Below, piece after piece: positions 23,020 through 35,119 of a DNA stretch of 64,000 nucleotides; the first letter of the stretch is position 1, and the number at the start of each line of letters is the position of its first letter. The stretch is from NCBI GenBank assembly GCA_015680685.1, contig MNCI01009146.1, positions 202,558 to 266,557 of the forward strand, given 5' to 3'. The position numbers and the translations under genes are program-made. The notes under the pieces were generated by a model. It was not told where the DNA came from and did not search any database. It saw only the letters and a list, made by a program, of their open reading frames with translations. Source of the DNA: Gnetum montanum (lineage: Eukaryota > Streptophyta > Gnetopsida > Gnetales > Gnetaceae).

Positions 23020-23862
23020 TGTAGGGATACCTCTTCTAATTCCATTCTATTTTCTCTATAACAGTTTTGGAGTTTTTCTAGTGTTGAAAAGATATCTTGG
23101 TTGAGAGTTGAGCTTGCAAGAGATGTCTTAGGTAAAACATAATCATCTTAAATAAGAAATCTCACATGAGAATGAAATGTTCCAATAATAGTAAGATGTC
23201 TTAGCTAAGATATCCTAGGTTTGCTTAAAACATCTCAACTCTAATGGAGACATCTCAAGCCTATGTGAGATATACCACTTGCTAGTAAGGTTTAATAGTG
23301 AGATGATTCAAATGAGTGGGAAACATTCGAAATTACTCATTCCATTTTAGGACATAATTGAAATGGTGAAGGAAAAGATTAAAATATTATGGGATCTTTA
23401 AGTTAAGTTGGGAAAAGATATTTGGATTTTTGGAATCCTAAATCAAATAAATATTAGTGTTTCTTTATGCTTTTAGTATCATTTCATAAGTTGATGTGAG
23501 TTGGTTAAGTGATAAAGATTAAAATAGAGCACATTGCATAAGTGCATGTGTGTTTTCTTATGTCTTTCTTGTGAGTTGAGATCTCAATCCTAGGTTATAG
23601 GAGAGATTCTCTATTATTTATGTCTTCCATTAAGAGTATCCATTGTGTGGTTGTAGAGCCTCATTCTCTACAACATTGTTGGAGTATTGTAAGTGTGTTT
23701 GGATGTGTTTTGGGTTATGAAAACTTATTATAATTATTATTTCTAATAATTAAAAATAGCTAGTTTTCTTATTTTCTAGGATATTTATTTTTCTATTCAT
23801 AATATCTAAATTTAGAGGCTTCAATGTTATTTTTCATTCGAGTGGACCTGCTTTAGTTCTTT
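23020..23862 (+). repeat. Chr-B 5' LTR
   Basis: Starts TGTAGGGATACCTCTTCTAATT. Pairs with the 3' copy at 28,573. Carries GAGACATCTC/GATGTC motifs at 23,110-23,290. Ends just before the primer site. Confidence 0.8.
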
Positions 23863-23864
23863 CT

Positions 23865-23877
23865 TAGTATTAGAGTA
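23865..23877 (+). other. Chr-B primer-binding site (initiator tRNA-Met type)
   Basis: TTAGTATTAGAGTA resembles the common plant site TTGGTATCAGAGC; the differences are transitions. Confidence 0.6.
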
Positions 23878-23925
23878 TTAGGTTAAATGCTAATTATACT
23901 TAATTAAAGATTTAGTCAAATTTAG

Positions 23926-25140
23926 ATGACACCTAAGAAGAAATAGGTTCAATCCCTAAATAGAGACATGGAGAGCATGAAGTCTACCTTCCAACTAATG
24001 GTTCCTTAGTTGGATGAAATCAACATAACGATAGATAGGAATGTAGGTCCTATTCATATTCAAACACACTAAGGTGATGAGCATTCAAATTTAAATGATG
24101 ATGATGAATTTTCTTAGCCAGGTGGAGGAAATGATGAGGAAGAGAAATCTACTATTAGAATCCATTATTCAAGGATTCCAATGGAAGGGATTCCTATTCC
24201 TTAGATGAAAATTCCCAAAGTTTGATTGTCAACCTTTACTTATTTCCATGGCAAGGTTAATGATGAAGATGAAGCAAGACTTACTAGAGTGTTCTAGAAT
24301 TCTGCAAGACTCATGTACATTAAGTTGAAGACTTTTAATGGTGTATATGGAACTAATGCTTTTTTAAGTTAGCTAAAAGAACTTGACAAGCATTTTGAGT
24401 TGGAAGAGGTACCAAATCATTTAAGAGTATCTATTGCTAAATCTAGATTAGAAGGCATGTCTTCTACTTGATGGGAAAAGGAGTTATAAGGTTATGAAAG
24501 ACAAAATGAAAACCCCATTAGAGATTAGAATCTAATAAACTACAAGTTGAGAAGAAAATTTAAATAGTCTCATCAAAGGTAAGAAACTATAATGAAGTTG
24601 AAGTCTCTAAGGAAATGTGAGAAAGATGTCAAAGAATATTACATCAAAATTTATGATCTATTCCATCTAGCTAAGGTAAAGTGGAAAGAGTATAAATAGA
24701 CTTTAGTCATTTTAGGATGTCTAAAAATTATAGATCAGTAGGAGTTATATTCTATGAGCCATAAACTCTTAATAAGACTTATGATTTGGCACTCAAGGCA
24801 GGAAAGAAACTAAGAAAATTTGGAGATAGAAGCAAACAAACTTCTAATGGAGAGGATAAAGAATCCAAATGAAAAAAGTGATCCAAGTTCAAATTTTAAT
24901 ACAAAGATGGAAATTATGATAAGAAGATAGAGAAAGATAATGAGAAGGGAAAAGTCATGAAGGACCAATGCAAGAAAGTCAAGTATCAAGGCAAAAATTC
25001 ATTCAAGATTCAATGCTTTAAATTTGATAAATGAAGATAAAAGCAATCAGAATGTCCATTTCACAAGGTATCCATGGGTAAAAATGTACAAATCATAAAG
25101 GTGGAGAAGACATCAAACTAAGCTGTTTGAAGAGGTAATC
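23926..25140 (+). pseudogene. gag: Chr-B gag, decayed
   Basis: Begins MTPKK at ATG 23,926, about 50 bases after the primer site. The capsid part (FHGKVNDEDEARLTRVF, LKELDKHFELEEVPNHL, SIAKSRLEGMSST) aligns with Chr-A gag. A Lys-rich linker is followed by a zinc-knuckle remnant at about 25,009-25,065 (IQCFKFDK, Cys lost to Phe). About ten nonsense codons. Confidence 0.75.
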
Positions 25141-26460
25141 TTAATAATCCTAAGATTGAGATAGTTTTTGAATTAAATTCTTGTGCATTCATGAGGATTG
25201 TGAATAAAGGAGATCATCCTACTAGAAAATTGTTATTTTAGATTCAAGATAGATTTTTTCTTAATTGGGAATGGATTTATGTTTTAATTAACAAACTAAG
25301 CACAAAAAAATGTTATCTCTTATAGAGTGCTTTCTAGATTGCATTTGGTAACTATTCATTATCTTAAACCCTACAAGGTGTATTTCTTGTCTAGAGATTT
25401 CCCTCAAGAGGTGAAAGAATAATGTACTTTGAAATTTAAAATTGAAATTTTCTATGATGTTGTAAAGTATGATGTACTTCCAATTAATTATGGTGATTTA
25501 ATTCTTAGAAAACCTTGGAATTTTTATAATTGATGCTTAATTTAATGAAGCAAGAAATATGTAAAGTGTAGCAAGACCTAATGAAATCCATGAGTTTATT
25601 CCTATGATAATTGGACACATAAGATAGCTAGGCTCACTAAATGCTTCCTTAATCCTTATATGAGAGAGAAAATATATTAAGAAACATGATGAGGCTAGTT
25701 TTGATCTTGTTGTTATATCAATAGTTTCTTCTAATGATGATGACGTGCATGTTGAACTTTCTACATGTGTGATAGGCTTGAAGCAACTTTCCAAGGTGTT
25801 TAAGGGGGAATTAGATGGAATGTATAATATCAGATTGATTTTATTATTCATGATATCAATCCAAGTGAGATAGCACACTAGATGAAACCAAATCAGTAGG
25901 AAGAATTCCAAAGACAAGTTAAGGACTTGCTCGCAAATGTCTTCATAAGGGAATTCATTTTACCTTGTATAGTTCTAGTAGTGATAGTGCCAAAGAAGAA
26001 AAATGATGAAGGGAGGATATGTATTGACTTCAAGGAATTGAATAGGATAGCAGTGAGGTATAGATTATTTATTCAAAGAATGGATGATATCCTTGATGTC
26101 CTTACAAATGCTAAGACTTTTAGCAAGATTGATTTGAAGAATGGTTATCATCAAATTACAATCATACCTAGTGATGAATGAAACACAACTTTCAAAGCAT
26201 TGAATGGATTATTTGAGTGGTTGGTGATGCCATTTGGGCTCAAAAATGTACTTGATACATTCATGACATTGATGCATGAGGTATTAAAGGACTTGATTGG
26301 TAACTATTATATTATCATTTTTAATGAAATTTTGGTATATAGCTCTAATGAGGAAGAGAACTTGGATTACTTGAAAATGATGTGTCTTAAATTAGAGAAG
26401 GAATAGTTGGTGAACAATGTGAAGAAAAGTCATTGCTTCAAGAGGAAAATCACATATTTA
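25141..26460 (+). pseudogene. pol: Chr-B protease and reverse transcriptase
   Basis: Protease remnant at about 25,200-25,560 without an active Asp triad. RT at about 25,900-26,460: VPKKKNDEGRICIDFKELNR, FSKIDLKNGYHQI and LVMPFGLKN are well kept. The catalytic box, FDD in relatives, reads FNE (26,320-26,328), so both catalytic Asp residues are lost. A TGA at 26,179-26,181 interrupts the frame. Typical chromovirus RT by motif spelling. Confidence 0.8.
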
Positions 26461-26599
26461 TGACATCTACTTTCTAGAAAAAATTGGATGGAACCCACCA
26501 AGGTGAGGACTATTTGAAATTAGCCAACTTATAAGAATATTGGGGAGAAAACATAATTTATTAGTTTAGTAGGTTTTTATCAAAGGTTCATAAAAAATT

Positions 26600-28330
26600 T
26601 AGTGGTATTTCTTGGCCTATGTTTGTTTTTTCAAAGAAACCGAAAGATTTTAAATAGGATAATGAAACCTAAAGAGCTTTGACTTGTTAAGAGCAAAGAT
26701 TTCTAGTAAATTCATTCCTACAATTCTTGGTTTTCTGGATCTTTTTCAAGTGTAGGTGGATACAATTGGACTCACCATTGGTGGGGTAATTTCACAAGAA
26801 GGTAGGCCTATTACTTTCTTTTATGAAAAGTTTAATGAGTTAAGACAAAAATATAGCGTAGATGAGAAGGTGTTGTACACTATTCTTTAAGCAATCAAGC
26901 ATTAGAAGCATTACTTATTATCCAATAAATTTACTTTGATGATGGACCACAAAGCATTACAATTTCTAAACTCTCAAAAAAATTTGAGTGTAAAGAATAT
27001 GGAGTGAATTACACAATTATAGGAGTTTAATTTTATGTTGAAATACAAATGTAGAAAAGCTAATGTGGTTTCTAATGCATTTTCCAACATGCATGTGGTA
27101 AATTTTAGTGTATCCCATGTGAAAGGTATGGATGATTTTACTAATTTTTATGAAAATAATTATCATTTTGGGTAGGTTTGAAAAAGCCTAAAGGAGCCAT
27201 TATTAAATAGGATAGATCATTAAAGAAACTATCATATTCCAGATGAACATCTATTCAAGATCAAAAAGGTATGTATTTCTAATTTTGATTTTAGAAAAAA
27301 AAAGGGTTTTGCTTGAAAAGAATTGTAGTGGTATGGAAGGTCACATGAGCAAGGATAAAACATTGAAAATTGTGGGTAGGGACTATTTTTAACCTAGTAT
27401 AACAACCAAAGTTTCAAAATTCATGAAGGAGTGTTTGGACATTATATACCTTTGCTAATCCCTATAAGAAAGTATGTCAATGAACTCTATGAATGCTATT
27501 CCAAAGACTAAGAGTGGAAATGATGTAATTTTTGTTATGGTGGAATATTTTTTTAAGATGGCACACTTTATTCCACGTAAAAAGATAAGCTATGTATTTA
27601 AGGTGGTAAATATTTTTTTTCTAACATGTTGTGAAGTTGAATGGTATTCATTTGAACATTATTAGTGATAGACACTCCATGTTTACAAATCATTTTTTAA
27701 GGTACCTTTGGAAAATTTTAACAACAAAAGTAAATATTTCTAGTGAATATCATTCATAATCTGATAAACAACCAAAGGTAGTAAATACATCATTGTTGAA
27801 TATTTTGAGGTGTCCATATGATGGATAGCCAAATAGGTTGGATTACATGTTGTGTCATGCTAAATTTTCTTATAATAATACTTTTCATGTTGCTACTGAA
27901 AAAATTCTATTTGAGGTAAATTATGATTTTTTTCCAGAGATGGTGGAAAATTTAAAGAGCTTTGATGTGAAGCTTAACTTAGTACTAATTTTCTGCAAGA
28001 TATGGGGGATCTCCATGCACAAGTAAAATCAAATCTTGAGAAGAAGACTAAAGAAAGAGTGCTAAAGAGAAATGAGGACAACTAGAAGCTAAATTTGGTT
28101 ATTGATGACTTGGTATGCATTCACTTGATAAGGATGATATTGAGAGTTATCAACTTCTCTAATTTGAAAGCCAAGAAGATGGATCTTTTCAAAATTAAGG
28201 CCAATATTATTAATAATGCTTTTAATATTGACTTACCCAAAAATGTTGGTATGCCTTCTATGTTTAATGTTATAAATATTATGACTATCATGGATAGGTT
28301 GATGAGGAAATCATACAAAGTAGTAATGAT
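26600..28330 (+). pseudogene. pol: Chr-B RNase H and integrase
   Basis: RNase H from about 26,640 (frame-broken, ending in a YYFTMMDHKALQF-like block near 26,945-26,975). Integrase core at about 27,470-27,900 (GNDVIFVMVEYFFKMAHFIP; later LCHAKFSYNNTFH). Tail at 28,095-28,310 with LKAKKMDLFKI and NAFNIDLPK, the region following integrase in chromoviruses. I do not see a convincing chromodomain. Frameshifts and stops throughout. Confidence 0.75.
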
Positions 28331-28572
28331 GAGTTGAAATGGGCCATTGATTAGTCCAAGCCTTTACTGGAAAGAAAGGTAATCATACTTAAGTGAAGAA
28401 AAGTTTCAAGAACTTATGAACTAAATAGGCATAAGTACTTAATCCATTAGGAGGATTAATGCATTGATGATGTTTTATGGATTCATGAGACCAAACAACA
28501 TAAGTGGGGGATCACTTCAGCCCCTACTCCCTTATTCACATGAGTTTACCTTTTGAGGGATGGGAGAGTTGG

Positions 28573-29046
28573 TGTAGGATCATCTCTTCTAATTTCCTTC
28601 TATTTTTTCCTATAGTGATTTTTTACATTTTCAAGATCTGAAGAAATATCTTAGAAGTCAGGAGATATCTTGGATGAGACTTAAGTTTATAGAAGATGCC
28701 CTAGATTCAAGGGAGTTATCTTGGGAAAAACCAATCATGATAAGACATCTCATGATTGAGTGAGACATCTTAGAATTATATGAGACATCTCTATTGAGAT
28801 GTCCCAACTCTAGTGGAGATAGCTTAGGCATATGTGAAACATCCCTTCTTCCATTAAAGGTTAATAGTGAGATGATCTAGGGAGATCAAAGAGGATCCAA
28901 ACAAGCAGAGAAAATTTTGAAATCCCATGTTCCAATTCCAGAAATAGAAAAAATAGTGGAGGAAAAGTCAAAAAATGTCATGGGAACCTCATGTTGAGTT
29001 GGAGAAATGTTTTTAGATTTCATGACTCATAAATTTAATAAATATT
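28573..29046 (+). repeat. Chr-B 3' LTR, truncated
   Basis: Starts TGTAGGATCATCTCTTCTAATT after a purine-rich GAGGGATGGGAGAG tract and matches the 5' LTR for about 470 bases, including the GAGATGTCCCAA block, then diverges abruptly. Confidence 0.75.
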
Positions 29047-31950
29047 TAATAGGAATCCCACTAGTCCTGTACCAATGGGATTTATCATACAAATCACAAT
29101 GCAATCTAGTCATAAGCTTCAAGGACAATGTTGAGTGAATTCCTAAGAACATTCATGTATGTCATTATGTTTAAGAAACAATAAAAGATATTATAATACA
29201 TATGATATAGTTATAACCCATGTTACTATAGTGAGAGAGATAGAGAATATATTTATAATTTTATGTTTTATAATTTTTATGGATTCTATACTTATAATAA
29301 ATGAATAATAAACACACATGCATTGCAATCCCATCTATGGAGAGGTGTAATGCTAATGCTAAAATTTCTCAAAGGGACAGGTGTAACACCATACATGAAA
29401 TGCAAATAAAATGGCCGTTAGTTACAACTTGGATGACCCAATATCATGCTATATAATTGTGACCTCCTTAGGTAAGGTTAAATCATAACAACTTATAAAA
29501 ATGAGAAAGAAATAAATATTTTTATGATTTTAATATGTTAAAATATTTTTGGTGTTTTAATGTTTAAGATATCAATAGTAGAAATAAGGAAAAAATTCAT
29601 AAGCCTTACTCACAGCATAACAACTAGAAACTGCATTGAAATAGTTCCTAGCTACATAAGAGTGGTAATACTTTGAAAAAAAAATCCATTGATGTACCTA
29701 CTTGGTATACAAAGAAGCTTAAAGAGCTGGGTGTGAACATATGAAATCTCTAAAGTTATGCTTCCAAGTTCATTTCCTTGTTCAAAGCTATTGGTTCTAC
29801 TCATGCATCAATCCTCGATCTCGTAGGAATGCTTTTTGACATTCCTCAACATCTACCTAGAACTACTCATGACTCCTTCTTGCTTGCAAGAGCTCACATT
29901 GGAGTATAGCTAACTCTACTAGCACTCAATGAAGTTTATCTTCTAGCCTAGTGCATGGCTGACTTACAAAATTTTGGAATACATAAAGGTACCTCCTTCA
30001 TTTCACTTGCATATCCTCTTTAACACTCCTACATGTTCTTTCAAGGATAGTGATAGTTGCTTCATGATGAAGGATGTACATGTTTTCTAATAGGTCCATC
30101 TTCTTAGGCAAATTTGATTCACTTACTACCATTTATCTAAGTTTGATGTGTAAAATTTTGAATTTCTTCTTCACCTTAAACCTTTACCTAATTACATATT
30201 CATTTAGAAAAACTAGAAGTTTTTCAAATCAACATACCTTAACATCCCAAGTCTCTTGCTTGATTAGATGAATTTTTCTAAGTTTATCAGTTTCCCTAGT
30301 AGTCTTGTATATCAACTCCTACTACAAGTTCTAGTGTTATATGATTTGACTTTCATCTTCCAAGCTTCATACCTATTCGAAAATAATGATTACCTATTTC
30401 TTCTTTTCTTGACACATTCTTTCCCATTCTTGGAACTAATTCTTCAACATTCTAAGTTGTTACTCCAATTTATCTTTCATTAACATGGCTTCTTCATCAA
30501 CCTAGTATGCCTAGAAGAAGTCACCCGATAGTTTCTTAATTAGCACCTCTAAAGGAATTATGGAAGGTTCAAGTACCAATAGTATTAGATGTTCTAATTG
30601 TTCATGATATTATCATACCTTGACTTGGCTTCTCTACAAATCCTATAGATAGAATATTTTATTATCATCAATGGTCTCCAATTTAGCTCATAACTTAACT
30701 ATTGCAATCTCCATAGTATTTTTTATGTTTATCAATAGAAATTTGGCATCAAGATTAACTCTCTACTTTTATTCCACCTAATAGCTAGTTACAAATTGAT
30801 CAAGGGTACTTGAAGGAAATTAGCCACATGCTACACCTTCATGGATGTGATAAGGAAATATTTTTTTGAATGTACATGAGTTTAAGATTGAATGGGGATG
30901 TCAAGATAAGCTATGGGTGGATAATCTAGCAATGAAAGAGGAAACTGGAAGAGATCCTTCCTTATTGTCTTACCACCTACAATGGCTTCCATCATCTACA
31001 AAAAATTACTACCAAGGTCTTATAAACCTTCAACATGAATTATGGGCAGCATAGCCCTCACATTCAATGTGCATGAAAGCTAAGAATCAGCACTAGGAAG
31101 AGGCTCCTAGCTTTTCCTAATGCTGAAACTAGAATGTTAGAAAATAAATCTACTAAACAATTGCACTTGCATTTGTTGAGATGCTCAAGGTGTAGTTGAT
31201 GCTCTTATGTGGCACTAATAGAGTTGGTCTTAATATCATATGCAAGATACCTCTATGGAAGGCATCTCATCCTTTGAATTGGGTATTTCTCCAATGATCT
31301 TAAGGAATTATCTTGAAACAACCATCATCACATTCTCCTAGTCTACCATTCTTGCTATTATAACATGTCTTCCCATATAATTGACTATTCTTTCCAATTT
31401 ATAAAGTTTTTGGATTAGTCTTAGAAAGACATAAACCTCCATTTTACCTTTGGCCACATCTTTAATTTTCTAAATCAAGGCCTTATAGAGAAAATATAAG
31501 ATATTAATGGATCACTTTCCCCTTTTCATATCCATAATATTAATCCCTTTAGCATAGGTACATGACATTTTGAACTAGAGGAATCTTAAACATCTTTACC
31601 TTAGCCTTGTGCATCTCAAAGGTCTCAGGTAGGACTTTCAACCTAAGCTAGCATTCAGTCTTCTAGGTCCATGGCTACAAGTTGTTCACTAATTCATTTG
31701 AAAATCCTTTAACCCTTGAGATTTCCCATGTGCAAATAGGCACATAAAATCCATCAATAATAGGTCATGGCATGGCACCATTATCTACAAGCTTATACAA
31801 TAATTCCTCTACCTTGTCATGGTACCATGTGAAGGGTTAGGTTATGTATTCATAGAAGCTCATCTACTACAGCATCTCCTTGAACTCAAAGAAATCAATC
31901 TTAAGGAATTGGTGATAGTTTTTCTCCTTATGGATGGATCACTATTGAAC
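29047..31950. other. Unassigned region with faint minus-strand coding
   Basis: 29,047-29,600 shows nothing recognisable. From about 31,900 back to 31,000 the minus strand keeps broken but amino-acid-like frames (YHQFLKIDFFEFKEM; VEELLYKLVDNGAMP; PIIDGFYVPICTWEISRVKG). A further minus-strand stretch around 30,540-30,400 looks charged and helical (EEAMLMKDKLE; EWERMCQEKKK). The stops are mostly of deamination type. I do not recognise the family; it may be a very old element or a pseudogene. Confidence 0.35.
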
Positions 31951-32640
31951 TATTGGTTCTTTTAGTGTAGAAGAAAATAATTTTTTATTTTCATTATATA
32001 ATAAGATTATATTTTAATAAAAAATAGAAAATTTCTAAATTGATAGGAAGTTGTAATATTATTTTGGCCCAAATATATATATATATATATATATCCAAGG
32101 CATCTCTTAGAAATTTGTATCATGGAATCATTAGTGTAATTTCAAGAATAATTTGACTATTTCATCAATTCATCAATCTTTCATTAATATATTATATTAT
32201 CAACATTCATCAACATCATTCATTATTATTTACTCAATTTTGAAAGTTGAACAGTTAGAATTAGGTACATTCACTATTTCAATCAAATCTTAGTCATTTC
32301 ATAATATTTTTTAATAATTTTATATTTGTTAAAATTCTAGAATAGGTGGATACATGTAGAAAAAAAAAATTTGTTTGATATCTTTTTTGATTTCAAAGAA
32401 ATTAGCTCTATAATTTGGAAAATTTTCTAGATCCTAAATTTTTACTAGAATGAATGATAGGCAATGATTAGATTATTTCTCCCTTATCATATAATTATTT
32501 GATATGATATTAGATTTATTCAAAAGATAATATCTTTGGGAACGATATTTAAAATTTTAGCATCAAGAAATTAACTTTTGACTTATCATCTCTCAAAGTT
32601 TCACTACCAAAATTATCACGACTTTTGATAGATTGGAAAG
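31951..32640 (+). repeat. Cop-1 5' LTR, interrupted
   Basis: Starts TATTGGTTCTTTTAGTG (TG changed to TA). Aligns with 41,014-41,758, including GTTGAACAGTTAGAATTA. Contains an (AT)n microsatellite at 32,073-32,094. Stops after GATTGGAAAG, where the SIRE-like LTR begins. Confidence 0.8.
32073..32094. repeat. (AT)n microsatellite
   Basis: About 11 AT units inside the Cop-1 5' LTR. Confidence 0.95.
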
Positions 32641-33801
32641 TGTTGACCTTTTGGTATGTCAAAACATTAAGAAAAATGGGGAAAAAAAGGTTTTTTGTGG
32701 ATGATGTGTTTATAGGACATGAACAAGAACTCCACATTAGGACTAGGGATTCAAGGAAAATGAGATATACAACAAATTGACAATGCAAAAATCCAATGAG
32801 CCAACATGAGAACATGAATGAGCATGAAGTGAAACCAAAGACTATTATACAAATGAAGATGCTTCAAGGATCAAGAAGAAGCCAAAGTAATAAGAGAAAG
32901 CCTCAAGAACTAGAGTTCAAGAGTTGAGGAGACGTCTCCAAGAAATAGTAGACATTTATGCCAAGAAGAAAGAAATCATAGGAAGATTTCTCTAAGAAAT
33001 AGTAGATATCTCCATGTAAAAGAAGACATCTCCCTAAAGACATCTCCCTAGAGATGTCCCACTTTAGAATGATATGTCTCTCCAAAATTGAGATAGATCT
33101 CAAGTAGATGTCCCAACTTCAAAGGAGACATCTACACTAGCTATTGGATATCAATGGCATGAATTCCGAATCATTTTTAGAAACTTTGAAGCTATAAGAA
33201 GATATCAAATTCTTGGGGATTGTACAAGTGTTTTCAACATCAAAGCAATCATTATCATATCTATCCTCTTGTACTCTTGTCCTTCATTGTTACATGATTT
33301 TCTTGGTTGTATGTTGATTATATATTGAATTGAGATTCAATGATGACAAGTTGTAATTGTAGTTACATTCCTTCCTTGTATCACTTATTTTTCTTATTGC
33401 CCTACAGAGTTAATATGCTTCTTGTGAGAAGGCATCCATATTGATCTTGTTGGGATCTTGCAAGATTAAGTGGTCTTGTAGTGCCAAATCACTTTAGAGT
33501 GAAGCTCAATTTTGTAAAGGTTCTAGGAAAACCATATTTTGAGCTTGTTGGGACATTATTAGATTAAGAGATTTCACAACAAGAAATCACTCTATAGTAG
33601 AGCTCAAATCTTGTAAAGGTTCTAGTGCACTTCAAATCATATTTTTGAAGAAACAAACTTAAGAGGTGTGCATGGATGTTACCATTCAAATGTGGAGGTA
33701 CCCAAGTTGGGAAGCCATGTAAAATTTAGTTTGTTCATGTGTTGGTAAAATTTTAATTTTGAAAAACTTATGCAATCCCCCATCTAAGTTCTCGATCCTC
33801 A
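32641..33801 (+). mobile_element. SIRE-like copia 5' LTR nested in Cop-1 LTR
   Basis: Begins TGTTGACCTTTTGG exactly where the Cop-1 LTR match ends. It ends just before a tRNA-Met-type primer site (33,804) that is followed 40 bases later by a copia gag. The middle (32,930-33,130) is packed with GACATCTCC/GAGATGTCCC motifs. Near the end is a GTACCCAAGTTGGGAAGCC segment. The right-hand LTR of this element was not identified. Confidence 0.6.
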
Positions 33802-33803
33802 AG

Positions 33804-33815
33804 TGGTATCGAACC
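33804..33815 (+). other. Primer-binding site of the SIRE-like element
   Basis: TGGTATCGAACC, close to TGGTATCAGAGC (initiator tRNA-Met), immediately after the LTR. Confidence 0.6.
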
Positions 33816-33854
33816 CTAGTACATCCAATTTTGAGCATAATAACTTAAGAGAAA

Positions 33855-35000
33855 ATGATGGCATAAGGATCATACATCAAGTTACCACTATTTAAGGGGG
33901 TCACCTTTACATGCTAGAAGACTCAAATGAAAAAATTATATAGGTACATAATATTCTTAGTTTGGACATTAATCTTGGATGGAAATACTTAACTCATCAG
34001 TAGCATTTTGAATAGAAAAAGTTAAGAATAGATTTAAGTAATGTAAAATTTCAAATTTTGATATCTTTTCTATGGAATTTTGGATATGTAGTAGAAGAGG
34101 CCATATGGCCTTTGGGTGTCCCCAATACTTATAGATTACAAGAGAAATCATATAATGAAGAAAGAAGAAGAAGTACCACCTATACAAGTTGGGATAACAA
34201 AGAGGAAACATCCCAAGAAGATAGGGAGCCAAAAAATATCTACACTAGCTAAGATTATGAATAGTAAAGTGTAGAAGAGGTGGATGACACTTCAAAAGAT
34301 TCACATCTTATCTGTATGACTCTCATAGATGATGATACTATCTTATCTAATGATGATGATGAAATGGAAACTGATGAAGAAAGGTATGACCTCTTGTGTA
34401 AAGAGCTTCTATATTTTCAAAATATTTGTATAAAGTTTATTAAGTAATTAAAAAAATGATCAAGATATCTCTTTATTAAACATGAAAATTTTAGATCTCA
34501 CAAAAGAAACCTTAGACCTAAAGGATGAGAATTAAAAGGTAATCATGTCCTATGAGTAGATTAAGGAAGAACTTGTAAATGCTAAACTTGTAAATGAGAG
34601 GTTGGTCAAAGGAAAAGAATCCATCCACATCATTCTAGGATAAGGAATACCTCCACATGATAAAAGTGGTCTGGGATGTTGTGCATAAGAAGAATCATCT
34701 ACACAAACTCCATATCAACAAAAGGCTTCTTCAAAGATTGAAGTGTTAACAAAAACTACATTCCAACCAAGAGTGGCTACAAGGTTTTATCACTTTAATT
34801 AGAATAGGAAGGTTAGGTGTTATTATTGTAATAAATTTGGTCATAAGAAATAAGAGTGAAATTTATAATATTATCACATGAACACCTATTTGTATCAAAA
34901 TACTTCTTAGTCTTACCTAAATGCAATTAGAAAGGAAATCTTAGAAGGAGAAAAGGAATAGAGGACAAATTAAAAGGATAAATAGAACAATATGGTGTGA
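33855..35000 (+). pseudogene. gag: SIRE-like copia gag, decayed
   Basis: Two ATGs at 33,855 and 33,858 are followed by KLPLFKGVTFTCWKTQMKKL, a form typical of copia gag N-termini. A degenerate central part contains a Glu/Asp-rich segment (34,160-34,390). A zinc knuckle follows at about 34,810-34,860 (CYYCNKFGHKK-stop-E), whose final Cys codon reads TGA. It would encapsidate element RNA. Many stops; no protease follows for almost 3 kb. Confidence 0.65.
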
Positions 35001-35119
35001 AGAATCAAGCAAAAAGAAGAAAGTGAAAGAACTCTCAATACTTTTTTGAAAGGGAGAAAGACATTAGAAATAAAAGAAATTTGGTATGAAAGGAGGAACT
35101 TCAAAAGAAGACCCTTAGT

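Larger units (their letters stand above)
23020..29046 (+). mobile_element. Chromovirus-like Ty3/gypsy element with truncated 3' LTR (Chr-B)
   Basis: Gene order is 5' LTR, tRNA-Met-type primer site, gag, protease, RT, RNase H, integrase, tail and 3' LTR. It is related to Chr-A in LTR, gag and tail. The 3' LTR stops matching near 29,046 (after AATAAATATT), about half its length, so the right end was deleted or replaced. Confidence 0.8.

Noticed and set aside
25537-25917. Minus-strand open frame of 126 codons
   Set aside because: It is antisense to the Chr-B protease-RT region and has no independent support.
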